From positions 434,001-498,000 of the forward strand of contig JAWPMT010000006.1 in the NCBI GenBank assembly GCA_033344775.1: a stretch of 64,000 bases of DNA. The letters are read 5' to 3'. Within the stretch, counting starts at the first letter, position 1. The number at the start of each line of letters is the position of its first letter. Under the pieces are notes generated by a model. The model saw only the letters and a program-made list of their open reading frames with translations, made no database searches and was not told the origin of the DNA. The translations under genes were made by a program, and so were the position numbers. Source of the stretch: Cytophagales bacterium. Lineage in GTDB: Bacteria; Bacteroidota; Bacteroidia; Cytophagales; Cyclobacteriaceae. Shown here piece by piece: positions 54,798 through 63,573 of the stretch.

Positions 54798-55571
54798 ATG
54801 TTAGCTAACAGCATAGAACAAGTAATTGAAAAGCTTCAGGAGATTATCAATGAAAGTGAAGACCAGATGAGTCCAATAGGGTATTTCGCAGCACTCTACC
54901 AAAAAGTGACCGAAAGAGTAAAGCAAGGTATAGCAGACAAATACTTTGATGATAATGAACGGATGGAGCGACTAGATGTAGTTTTCGCCAATCGCTATCT
55001 GGAAGCTTATTATGCTTATCAGGCAGGGAAGCCTTGTTCGAAGTGTTGGGAATTAGCCTTTGAAGCAACTAGAAGCCGGAAGCTGATCGTCCTGCAACAT
55101 CTTTTTCTAGGGATGAATGCGCATATCAATCTGGACCTGGGAATCGCTTCAGCACAAATAGCCCCAGGTGAGCAAATCAAGGCATTGGAAGGAGACTTCA
55201 TGAAGATCAATGAAATCCTTTCGGTCCTGGTCAATGGTGTTCAGGATGAATTGGCCCGTATCTGGCCAATGCTGAAGTATCTGGATCGTTTGGCGGGCAA
55301 ATCGGATGAAGCGCTGGCGGCTTTCAGCATGGGAATTGCCCGAGATGGTGCCTGGCGAGTTGCCAAAGAAGCTGCAGACCTGTCTGGTAACGAACTACAA
55401 CAGTATATTAATCAGAAAGACAGGAAAGTGGATAAATTCGGCAGGCTTATCTATAACCCTGGCTTTTTTCTTCGGAGCGTGGTTTGGTTCATTCGGATCA
55501 TGGAAAAAGGTACAGTAGCCCGTAAAATCAGAATTTTGGATGGTTATACCTCCCAGAACGCTTCTAAATAG
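54798..55571 (+). CDS. DUF5995 family protein
   Basis: A 257-residue soluble, all-helical protein. The ATG at 54798 is chosen; an in-frame start at 54648 lies inside the divergent speD gene and gives an implausible head. QMSPIGYFAALYQKVTERVK near residue 23, DVVFANRYLEAYYAYQAGK near 56, and LIVLQHLFLGMNAHINLDLG near 93 match DUF5995, whose His/Asp residues suggest a metal site. Function is unknown. It is divergent from speD with about 130 bp between starts. Confidence 0.8.
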   Translation: MLANSIEQVIEKLQEIINESEDQMSPIGYFAALYQKVTERVKQGIADKYFDDNERMERLDVVFANRYLEAYYAYQAGKPCSKCWELAFEATRSRKLIVLQHLFLGMNAHINLDLGIASAQIAPGEQIKALEGDFMKINEILSVLVNGVQDELARIWPMLKYLDRLAGKSDEALAAFSMGIARDGAWRVAKEAADLSGNELQQYINQKDRKVDKFGRLIYNPGFFLRSVVWFIRIMEKGTVARKIRILDGYTSQNASK

Positions 55572-55694
55572 GGCTTGAACGCCGCCTTTTTTATTACTAT
55601 CTCGCAAAATTTAGTTTTATTAGCAACTAGTTCCGATTATTCCAGTTTTTCCTTTGGGATACGAGAATACCATAGACGCAACAACCCTTTAAAG

Positions 55695-56516
55695 ATGAAA
55701 CTTTTCTTTACGTCACTATTGGTGATAACCATATTGGCAGCTTCGGCCCAAAACAAAACTGCGCCTACTTATCAAATTGATAAGACCTCACCTGAATCGA
55801 CAGAACTGTACAAAGAAGTACCTGTTGTTACCCCTTCCCCGAACCACAAATCTCCCTCGGACGGGATGGTGTTGTTTGACGGGTCAGGAACCTCAGAATG
55901 GCAAAAGAATCCCATCCAGATCGTAGCGAGTATGCGAGAAATGGATCCGATCATCCGTGGTTTGAAGGATAGTTATCAGATGGATGCCATCGAATGGGTA
56001 GTGGAAAAAGGAGAAATGGTGGTCAAGCCGGGGAGCGGAGCCATCGCAACAAAGAAACATTTTGGTGATGTACAATTGCATCTGGAATGGAATGCCCCAG
56101 TTGATGAAGGAAAATCAAGCCAGTTGTACAGTAACAGTGGAGTATTCTTCATGGGCATGTATGAAGTTCAGATCCTGAACTCTTACGACAACCCGACATA
56201 TTCCAATGGCCAGGCATCTTCAGTGTATAAGCAGCATATACCCTTAGTGAATGCTTCACGTCCTCCTGGCGAATGGCAGGTTTATGACATCATTTTTACT
56301 GCGCCACGATTTTCTGATAAAGGAACGCTGGTTACACCAGCCCGTATTACAGTCTTTCACAATGGTATTCTGACTCAGAATAATGTTGAATTATTGGGGC
56401 CTACATGTTACATAGGAACACCCTACTATGTACCCCACCCCGAGAAATTGCCCTTGATCCTACAAGATCATGGTGATCCCGTACGTTTTAGAAATATTTG
56501 GATTAGAGAATTATAA
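55695..56516 (+). CDS. Secreted DUF1080 protein (3-keto-disaccharide hydrolase-like)
   Basis: A 273-residue protein with a signal peptide (MKLFFTSLLVITILAASAQ). The DUF1080 jelly roll follows: SDGMVLFDGSGTSEWQ near residue 59, FGDVQLHLEWNAP near 122, SNSGVFFMGMYEVQILNSYD near 146 and GEWQVYDIIFTAPRF near 196, with the final RFRNIWIREL. DUF1080 enzymes include 3-keto-glycoside hydrolases and lyases. The ATG at 55695 is selected because it begins the signal peptide; the frame extends further upstream without a plausible N-terminus. Confidence 0.9.
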   Translation: MKLFFTSLLVITILAASAQNKTAPTYQIDKTSPESTELYKEVPVVTPSPNHKSPSDGMVLFDGSGTSEWQKNPIQIVASMREMDPIIRGLKDSYQMDAIEWVVEKGEMVVKPGSGAIATKKHFGDVQLHLEWNAPVDEGKSSQLYSNSGVFFMGMYEVQILNSYDNPTYSNGQASSVYKQHIPLVNASRPPGEWQVYDIIFTAPRFSDKGTLVTPARITVFHNGILTQNNVELLGPTCYIGTPYYVPHPEKLPLILQDHGDPVRFRNIWIREL

Positions 56517-56539
56517 ACTATAAAACTATTAATGATTAC

Positions 56540-56560
56540 TGTCGTTCCGCCAAAACGACA
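56540..56560. terminator. Possible weak terminator hairpin after DUF1080 gene
   Basis: TGTCGTT-CCGCCAA-AACGACA forms a perfect 7-bp stem 24 bp after the DUF1080 stop. There is no T-run behind it, so a terminator role is uncertain. Confidence 0.35.
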
Positions 56561-56593
56561 ATAACATCGCCCACCACTAACTACCGCTAACAC

Positions 56594-57157
56594 TTGGAAA
56601 ATTTAAAAGAACAATCCGTCGAGGAACTCTGGAAAGAATTTACCAGAGAAGACCTCAGGTCTAAATTTAAAGTCTCGAACTTTGGAAGGGTATGGTCTTA
56701 TCCGGCCAACGACCCTGACAATCCCATTTTACTTTCCGGATATAAAAATGCTGGGTACCACGCCATTCCCACCAAAAAGAAAGACGGAAAGAATACGCTC
56801 ATTTATATCCATAAGATTGTTGCCGACCTTTTCGTGCCCAATCCAAATGAATACAAGAAGCTGATCTTCAGGGACCGTAATCGCACGAACTGCCATGCCA
56901 GCAATCTGGTATGGGTAAGCAAAGAAGAGTATGCTGACTACATGCGAGAGCGAAAAAGTGTTTACGATTACCGACCGGACTTCAAGCCTAACACAAAGCT
57001 GACGCCAGCTAAAGTAGCCATGCTTAAAAAGATCATTCACGATCCGAATCGAAAGACGCGCTATAAGATCATTGCCAAACGATTCGGGATCAACATCACG
57101 ACCCTTTTTGCCATCAAACGTGGCGACAGCTGGAAGGATGTGGAGCCGATGAAGTGA
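56594..57157 (+). CDS. NUMOD4 / degenerate HNH / helix-turn-helix protein
   Basis: A 187-residue DNA-binding-type protein. The start is a TTG at 56594, as no ATG is available before the NUMOD4 domain. NUMOD4 spans about 10-65 (ELWKEFTR and FKVSNFGRVWSY). An HNH-like part follows: YIHKIVADLFVPNP near 75 keeps the first His, but the next block (KLIFRDRNRTNCHASNLVWV) has Arg where the metal-binding His is expected. A C-terminal helix-turn-helix (about 130-183: KLTPAKVAMLKKIIHD, then FGINITTLFAIKRG) ends the protein. I infer a DNA-binding regulator derived from a homing endonuclease. Confidence 0.75.
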   Translation: MENLKEQSVEELWKEFTREDLRSKFKVSNFGRVWSYPANDPDNPILLSGYKNAGYHAIPTKKKDGKNTLIYIHKIVADLFVPNPNEYKKLIFRDRNRTNCHASNLVWVSKEEYADYMRERKSVYDYRPDFKPNTKLTPAKVAMLKKIIHDPNRKTRYKIIAKRFGINITTLFAIKRGDSWKDVEPMK

Positions 57158-57272
57158 TCTTCTCTTCGATTCCATGCCTAGATAAACCAGTATCAAGAAA
57201 TTAATTTAGAAAATCGTCATTCCGGTCATCACTTGACAATCATGCGTTTTTCCCGGATTTCATTGATGTACC

Positions 57273-57326
57273 GGAATCTCAATAATCAGAGCAGTTGACA
57301 ATTTCTGCTCCATTGGTTGAGATTCC
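57273..57326. repeat. Long two-tier hairpin in convergent intergenic region
   Basis: Outer arms GGAATCTCAA (57273-57282) and TTGAGATTCC (57317-57326) are perfect inverted copies. Inside lies GAGCAG (57289-57294) with CTGCTC (57305-57310). It is between the NUMOD4 gene and the convergent permease gene, so it may act as a factor-independent barrier or be a REP-like element; a T-run is lacking. Confidence 0.55.
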
Positions 57327-57394
57327 GCAGGGCCGCCTGGCGGTATTCTTTTGCTACGCTTCAGAAACCGGAAAGACGTTCCTTTTTTTTGAAT

Positions 57395-59761
57395 TCACTC
57401 ATTCCTCAAAGACTTGACGGGATTGGTCAAGGCGGCCTTTCTGGCGTGGTTTGAAACTATCATTAGTGCAAAAAGTAGTGCAACACCACCGGCGATTGGA
57501 AAGATCCACCACTCGACGGGCACCCGTACAGCATATCGATCCAGATAGGCGTCCATGAGCCACCAACTCAATGGCGCGGCTACTGCAAAGGAGATCAGCA
57601 CCAGCTTCGAGAAGTCCCTGGACAAGAGGGTGATCAGACCCGAAACGGAGGCACCCAGTACTTTTCTGATGCCAATTTCTTTGATCCGTTGCTCAGCCGT
57701 GTACGAAGCCAGTCCGAATAACCCTAAGCCTGTAATGAACAACGCCAGTAATGAAAAGAGCGTAGCTAGGCTTTTGGTCAGTTGAATGGTTGAGAACTTT
57801 TCCTGAAATTCCTGATCTGCAAATTCATATTCAAAAGGATACGCAGGGTTGTACTGGTCGAAAATTGCCCCCACTTGCGCCAGGGTTTCCGGCAGATCAT
57901 CAGACTTTTTCAACCTTACGGTAATGTAGCTGATCCAGTCCGGATCCATGAACATGAACATCGGCCGAACAGGCTCGTATGGTGATCCCATCAGTACATT
58001 GTCTACCACACCGATCAGTTTCACTTTATCTCCCCAGAGGTCCAGGTTGGTGCCAATGGGGTCTTCCAGTTGCATGATGTCCAGTGCCGCTTTATTCACA
58101 ATGATGGCCTGAGAGTCCAGGGCATAGGTACGGTCAAAGTCTCTTCCCATCAGCAGGTCGATGCCCATGGTTTCCGTGTAATCATAACCCGCCGAGATGG
58201 TGACAAACAACACCCGATGAGATTCAGGTTTGCCAGGCCAACCCAAAAAGTTATTGGAGTAGATCCCCGTAATGGGGCTATTGGACCGGGTCACAGCCTC
58301 AGCCAAACCGGATTGTAGCAATTCTTCTTTCAACGTATTGTAATGTTGGCCCAGTTCTTCTGTGTATTCAACCTGGATCAGGTTTTGTTGATCATACCCC
58401 AGTTCCCGGTTTTCTACCAGGTTGATCTGACGAAAAATGATCACCGTGCCGATCATGAGCAACATGGAAACAGAAAACTGAATGATCACCAGCACTTTTC
58501 TGGGTGTGGAGGCTCCCTTACCTAATTTGACGCTGCCTTTTAATGTACGTACGGTGTTGAAAGAAGAGAGGAACAAGGCCGGGTAGCTTCCGGAGACGAG
58601 TCCTGTCAGGCAGATCAAGCCAACAGAAAGTAGCCAAAACTGCGCTGATTGATAGTTGATAAATAATTGTTTTTCGACCAGATCATTGTAGAAAGGCAAC
58701 GCCAGCTCGCACAGTATAATTGCAATGACAAAAGCCAGGGTAGCGATGAACATGGATTCTCCCAGAAATTGAGAAATGAGTTGTGTCCTTTTTGATCCAA
58801 GACTTTTTCTTATGCCAACTTCACGGGCTCTTTTTTCCGAGCGAGCGGTAGCCAGGTTCATGAAGTTAATACAGGCAATGATGAGTATGAAGGTGGCAAT
58901 GATGCTGAATAGCTGGACAAAATCACTTCTGCCTCCAGTTGCTTCACCATGCTCAAAATTGGAGAACAACCTCCATTTTTCCATCGGATGGAGGAATAGC
59001 GTACGAGGCAGGTCATCCTGTCCATTTTCAGTCAATAAAGGACCAATGGCAGCGGATGCCTCCTGATATTGCGACGCCTCATAGAGTTCTACGAACACTT
59101 GAAAGGAATAATTACCCCAATTGGTGGTATTGCGTCGAACCCAATCATTGACCTGCTCGCGATGCTTCCATGGTGTCAGGTATTCAAATTGAAAAGTTGA
59201 ATTATTGGGCAAGTCATCCAGAATTCCTGTGACCTGCATGAGGTGCTGATCCTCCATTTTGATGATTTTCCCCATTGGATCTTCATCCGGGAATAAAGTT
59301 TGGGCCAGGGTTTCAGTAATAACAATGGAATTGGGTTCTTTCAAAACCTGATCGGCTGTTCCTTGTTTCAAGGTATATTCAAACATCGTCAGAAACTCGT
59401 CACTGACGTAATAGCCTTCTTTGATCAGCCGCTTATCCCCAACCGTGAGTAACCTCGTACTTCCCCATCCGGCGACACAAGTATTTTTGATCCGATTATC
59501 GGCAGTTTTTAATGCACGATAGGTAGGAAGGGGAACAGAACGCCAGGAATTGATTTTGTCATCGAATTCAGCGTTGACCCAAACCTGATGAATTCGATCA
59601 AACTTGGGGAGGAATTGATCATAGGTCGTTTCATCTTCGACCCAAAGCATGATCAACACGCTACAAACTATACCTATCGAGAGTCCGGCGATGTTGATGA
59701 TGGAATACAGACTGTTTCGCCGCAGATTGCGGACTGTGACTAGAAAAAAGTTGCGCAACAT
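57395..59761 (-). CDS. FtsX/MacB-type ABC transporter permease
   Basis: A 788-residue membrane protein with two MacB-FtsX halves. Half one has the N-terminal helix NSLYSIINIAGLSIGIVCSV near residue 15, a periplasmic MacB-PCD domain (about 45-250) and helices near 285-400. LLSQFLGE-type coupling and KRAREVGIRKSLGSKRTQLI near 310 mark the cytosolic coupling helix. Half two repeats this from about 425, with IKEIGIRKVLGASVSGLITL near 690 and three terminal helices. No ATPase gene is adjacent; such permeases often occur as orphans in Bacteroidota and share an ATPase. Substrate unknown, probably lipoprotein or peptide export. Confidence 0.92.
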   Translation of the reverse strand: MLRNFFLVTVRNLRRNSLYSIINIAGLSIGIVCSVLIMLWVEDETTYDQFLPKFDRIHQVWVNAEFDDKINSWRSVPLPTYRALKTADNRIKNTCVAGWGSTRLLTVGDKRLIKEGYYVSDEFLTMFEYTLKQGTADQVLKEPNSIVITETLAQTLFPDEDPMGKIIKMEDQHLMQVTGILDDLPNNSTFQFEYLTPWKHREQVNDWVRRNTTNWGNYSFQVFVELYEASQYQEASAAIGPLLTENGQDDLPRTLFLHPMEKWRLFSNFEHGEATGGRSDFVQLFSIIATFILIIACINFMNLATARSEKRAREVGIRKSLGSKRTQLISQFLGESMFIATLAFVIAIILCELALPFYNDLVEKQLFINYQSAQFWLLSVGLICLTGLVSGSYPALFLSSFNTVRTLKGSVKLGKGASTPRKVLVIIQFSVSMLLMIGTVIIFRQINLVENRELGYDQQNLIQVEYTEELGQHYNTLKEELLQSGLAEAVTRSNSPITGIYSNNFLGWPGKPESHRVLFVTISAGYDYTETMGIDLLMGRDFDRTYALDSQAIIVNKAALDIMQLEDPIGTNLDLWGDKVKLIGVVDNVLMGSPYEPVRPMFMFMDPDWISYITVRLKKSDDLPETLAQVGAIFDQYNPAYPFEYEFADQEFQEKFSTIQLTKSLATLFSLLALFITGLGLFGLASYTAEQRIKEIGIRKVLGASVSGLITLLSRDFSKLVLISFAVAAPLSWWLMDAYLDRYAVRVPVEWWIFPIAGGVALLFALMIVSNHARKAALTNPVKSLRNE

Positions 59762-59941
59762 TTGATTTGAGTTTGACCTTTGGGCTCCCTATGGACTGCT
59801 AGCAGTGCCATAGGTTGCTTGACTGAAGGAAATACCGGCTGTTTTGTAAATAGTTACAATACGTGAAGAAAAAATACCGTGGACCTAAACCCTATCAAGG
59901 GTCTTCAATTAATGGATGTCCTTTTAAAATTTAAAAACGGA

Positions 59942-60504
59942 CTATCGAGACGTATACCATCCAGAAACTACTTTGAATGCCTTTATCTTTAGTCTATCCC
60001 ATACTCTTTTTTGGTAAACTGTGAGTCCAAGAAAGATCAAAAATAAAGTGGCAAGGGTCACGAAAATTTTTAAAGACCACTGCTCAAAACCTGCCAATTC
60101 TAACCACCACGTAACAAAAATTGCATTGATGAAAAAACCTGCGGAAAGCACTCTAAAAAGTGTGAAAAAGCTGTATTGGATATCTATCTCACGAAGGAGT
60201 CTTTCATTGCCTTCATTCCAAATTCTTGGCATTTTTGTGCTTTGTTTAAATCCAGTACCCTGTTTAGCCGAACCTTTTGTGAGTTTAATGAGAGAATAAA
60301 AATTATTTGAGTTATTCTCATAGTAGTAATGCCTAGGACATATGAAAGGGCTACCAGAGCTATTGAAATGTATGTTAAATAGTCTTTAACCTGAATTAGA
60401 AAACAAAGATCAGTTACTTCAAAAATCACGAGCACACAGAAAAAAAGACCAATTGTTACAGTGAAGCCTGAGATGATGGATTCAGCCCAAAGGTTTTTTA
60501 CCAT
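59942..60504 (-). pseudogene. Membrane protein gene, probably frameshifted
   Basis: Two overlapping minus-strand frames look like halves of one protein. The first (60504-60184, 106 codons) has two hydrophobic helices and ends in a charged helix. The second (60232-59942, 96 codons) begins with a charged helix (NERLLREIDIQYSFFTLFRV) and has two more hydrophobic helices. The frames overlap at 60184-60232; a slip in the A5 run near 60236 would join them into a four-helix protein of about 187 residues. I know no family. Two separate small proteins remain possible. Confidence 0.5.
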
Positions 60505-60548
60505 AGCGAGATTATCTGGTATTTAGATATAGTTTAGAATTTCTTGTC

Positions 60549-60914
60549 CTATCCCTCACGCAAGATCTTTTCCATTTTTTTACCTTTTGCTAACTCATCC
60601 ACCACCTTATCGAGGTACCTGCATTTTTTGGTCAGCGGCGTTTCTATTTCCTCGATACGATAGCCACAAATCACTCCTTTGATCTGTTCGGCACCCGGAG
60701 GGACATTGGCCTCTTCAAAAAAGGTCTTAAAAGTCACTTGCTGGTCAATGAGTTCCTGGAGTTTTTGATCATTAAACCCGGTTAACCACTCAATTACCTG
60801 ATGCAACTCTTCTTTGGTCCTGCCTTTTTTCTCAACTTTCGTTACGTAGTGTGGATATACTGAGGAAAATTTCATGTTGGCGATTCGCTCGTCGTGTTCA
60901 GGTGTGGTAGTCAT
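60549..60914 (-). CDS. DUF2200 family protein
   Basis: A 121-residue soluble protein. IANMKFSSVYPHYVTKVEKK near residue 11, then GRTKEELHQVIEWLTGF near 31, and the later GYRIEEIETPLTKKCRYLDK with a C-terminal MEKILR are the DUF2200 pattern. Function is unknown; the family is widespread as stand-alone genes. The upstream region has no obvious signal. Confidence 0.9.
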   Translation of the reverse strand: MTTTPEHDERIANMKFSSVYPHYVTKVEKKGRTKEELHQVIEWLTGFNDQKLQELIDQQVTFKTFFEEANVPPGAEQIKGVICGYRIEEIETPLTKKCRYLDKVVDELAKGKKMEKILREG

Positions 60915-61065
60915 AGGTCGATCAAAAAATTAAGTGATCCATTTTCAGGATTACAATCATATACCGGGCCTTATAAGATGACCCGTTTAGTTTATTCTAA
61001 AATTAATGGCTGGCTGTGAAAATTGCCAGCGATTGTAACATCTAACAGGATCGCTGTTGGTTGAG

Positions 61066-61770
61066 CTATTGTTTGCCCTGATTCGTATCCTTGATGAACA
61101 GGGCATCAATTTTTGGCTTAAGGGTCTTTGCTTTCATGATCCGAACATTATCCTGCTTCAGGTCGGCCAACGCATGGATCGCCTTTGCTATCTTCTGGGC
61201 GATTTCCTTTTGCCCGTCTTCGCTTGTGAGGTGGTAGAAATCATCGATGGTTCCCAGGTTGCCTGCATCGATGTGAATGGCCGGACATTGAAGGCGGTCC
61301 AGTACGTATAATTCAGATTCAGCTTTTTGGGAAATTCCCGATTGATCACTTAAATGACTCGCAAAGAATTTGCCATACGCTTGCGAAGATTCCGAGTGAT
61401 CATTCTTCCCAGAATAGAAAACAGAAGGGCCTGATCTCAGCGCCTTGTTGTAGTTCGTATGAATAGATATATACAGATCCAGGTGCCTGGAATCCTTGAT
61501 TCGTTCTTTGTAGGTTTCATAGGAATCATTAGTCCCTAAAAGGTGGACAGATGAGACGCCCAGATCAAACTGAGGGATTTGTTTCGCGATGGCGTCGGTG
61601 ATTGCTTTCTCCATGGCACCATTGAAACTCATGCCCTCATCTTGTCCGCCCAGGCCATGATCAATAGCGACTCTGAAAATAGTACTTGAAACGGTAGAGT
61701 TGTCCGCATCATCAACGAAATGATAACTGGATAATAGTACGAATAAAGTAATTGCAATAAAGCCTTTCAT
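61066..61770 (-). CDS. N-acetylmuramoyl-L-alanine amidase-like exported protein
   Basis: A 234-residue protein with an N-terminal signal segment (IAITLFVLLSSYHF). The amidase_3 fold is recognisable: VAIDHGLGGQDEGM near residue 34, MEKAITDAIAKQI near 53, and LDLYISIHTNYNKA near 97. In the first block the canonical zinc His (D-x-G-H-G-G) is Leu and a His occurs two residues earlier. The catalytic Glu segment near 167 (PAIHIDAGNLG) has Asp. It may be an altered amidase or a non-catalytic peptidoglycan binder. It appears monocistronic. Confidence 0.75.
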   Translation of the reverse strand: MKGFIAITLFVLLSSYHFVDDADNSTVSSTIFRVAIDHGLGGQDEGMSFNGAMEKAITDAIAKQIPQFDLGVSSVHLLGTNDSYETYKERIKDSRHLDLYISIHTNYNKALRSGPSVFYSGKNDHSESSQAYGKFFASHLSDQSGISQKAESELYVLDRLQCPAIHIDAGNLGTIDDFYHLTSEDGQKEIAQKIAKAIHALADLKQDNVRIMKAKTLKPKIDALFIKDTNQGKQ

Positions 61771-61858
61771 CTTGTTGTTTTCTTTAGTTGATACGAAAGA
61801 TACGGAGATTTAACCACTTTTTTGGTATAGCTACTGAAGACGGCAGAATTTAATCGCA

Positions 61859-63469
61859 TCAAGCTTTTCTCCTTTTCATTGTTAACAATTCATCAGCAAG
61901 GCCCTTTGCTTCTTCGGTAATCTGATTCGGAAAATCATTGATTTCCAGTATGCGAATGGCGTTGGTATGGTTTAGGCTGCCTTTTTTCAACAGGTAATCG
62001 AACGTGAGCTGGTCATTGACAATTTTTTCTTCAAAGTGGTAGAAGGCATAATTTTCTTGTAAATAATCAATCAGTTCCAGGTCGTGTGTGGAGCAAAAGA
62101 CCAGATTGATGGCATCATCAAGGTAGGTAAGGACCGCTTTTCCCGAGGCAATCCGTTCCACTGTGTTTGTGCCCTTAAAAATTTCATCCAGAAGGAACAG
62201 GTTGTGTTGTTCCAGTTGACTTTCGTCGGCAAATTTCTTGATGGTTTTTACTTCCTGGTAATAGTAACTCGTGTGTTCAAACAAGTCATCCGAAATTCGA
62301 ATGGCGGAATAAATTTTGAAAGGGGATAAGTACAAAGTGCTTGCACAGGCTGTATTAAGTGTTTGAGCAAGCAAAGCATTGATTCCAATGGTTCTGATGA
62401 ACGTTGATTTGCCAGACATATTGGAGCCTGTCAAAAGGATAGATTTTTGGTCCGATAATTTCAAGTCATTGTCAACTGCCTGGTGAATCAATGGGTGATA
62501 CAGTTTTTCTGAATCCCAGGTTTTTGTGGGTGAATTGGAGAATTCAGGGATGCAATAATAAGGAAGAGACTCGCGCCAGGAGGAGACAGAGATCGCCATG
62601 TCCAGTTGGCCTATTGCTTCGTAAAGCACCTTAATGTCTGATTTGTTGGACTCGATCTGCCGGAGTAGTCTGAAGAGGACCAATGGCTCAATGAGTAAGG
62701 CACCTTTTACAAGGTCCAGGACATATTCTAAGGTTTGTGCGATCTCACCCAAAGCCTTGGATTCCCACTTGAAGAAGATGGATGCCCGCCAGATCTTATT
62801 GAGTGCCCGAATGGCGGAACCCACTTTTTCTTTAGATCCGAAGAACAATCCCTTCTCGTTTAGAGTAGCCGCCACTTTGTGCAACTGAAGTAACTGTGGA
62901 ATGGTATTTGAATAACCCATGATGTTATTCTTATTCCACAGGTGAATGATCGTGTTGATGCTGATCAACAATAAGGCAAAAATGATCGCCTGACTGTAAA
63001 AGATGGAAACCAATAGGGCAATGACGACAGCAACAGACATAGTAGGGATCAGCCAGAACCATTTTGGTTTTGGGAGCTGATCTCCGAAAAATAGCCTTTG
63101 GATGAAATAGGCACCACGATCGTTGAGCGCATTTAAATCAATGATGGCTTCTTTCCATTCTTCTGGGTGATCATTGAGGAATTCGATGTGCTGTTCAACT
63201 ATTTGGGAATTGCTGTGATCCCGAGGAAGCACCCTGAGTTTGGCATACAGGTATTGTTGACCAATGCAGGAAGTCGTTCGATCCAGAGAGATGAATAATT
63301 CCTCAAAATCAAGGTCATGCAGCGTTCGTTCATCGATGATTTGATGAGCATCCTGATGATCTTCATGTGAGAAGAAAAGAGAGATACTTTCAAAATCAAA
63401 ATCCTCGTCTTTAATGTTTTGTTGACGTTCAAGTATCGCTTGTCGTTGCTTCAGTCTTTTTTTAAACAT
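61859..63469 (-). CDS. Membrane-anchored MutS-family ATPase
   Basis: A 536-residue protein. The ATG at 63469 is used; an in-frame TTG at 63502 is less likely. The C-terminal MutS ATPase has Walker A LLTGSNMSGKSTFIR near residue 346, a Walker B NLFLLDEIFKGTN near 427 and VFCSTHDLELID near 464. There is no N-terminal mismatch-recognition domain. Two hydrophobic helices lie at about 140-180 (MSVAVVIALLVSIFYSQA and the following strand). This membrane-associated MutS group is distinct from MutS and MutS2; mismatch repair should not be assumed. Confidence 0.88.
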   Translation of the reverse strand: MFKKRLKQRQAILERQQNIKDEDFDFESISLFFSHEDHQDAHQIIDERTLHDLDFEELFISLDRTTSCIGQQYLYAKLRVLPRDHSNSQIVEQHIEFLNDHPEEWKEAIIDLNALNDRGAYFIQRLFFGDQLPKPKWFWLIPTMSVAVVIALLVSIFYSQAIIFALLLISINTIIHLWNKNNIMGYSNTIPQLLQLHKVAATLNEKGLFFGSKEKVGSAIRALNKIWRASIFFKWESKALGEIAQTLEYVLDLVKGALLIEPLVLFRLLRQIESNKSDIKVLYEAIGQLDMAISVSSWRESLPYYCIPEFSNSPTKTWDSEKLYHPLIHQAVDNDLKLSDQKSILLTGSNMSGKSTFIRTIGINALLAQTLNTACASTLYLSPFKIYSAIRISDDLFEHTSYYYQEVKTIKKFADESQLEQHNLFLLDEIFKGTNTVERIASGKAVLTYLDDAINLVFCSTHDLELIDYLQENYAFYHFEEKIVNDQLTFDYLLKKGSLNHTNAIRILEINDFPNQITEEAKGLADELLTMKRRKA

Positions 63470-63573
63470 AGAGGGGTATTGAGGAGAAAAAATTTGACTC
63501 AATAAAAAATATTTCCCCTTGTTAGTTGCAGTGGTCGTGGCTTTATTACAAAGACAGTTTTAATTGCAAGAAT

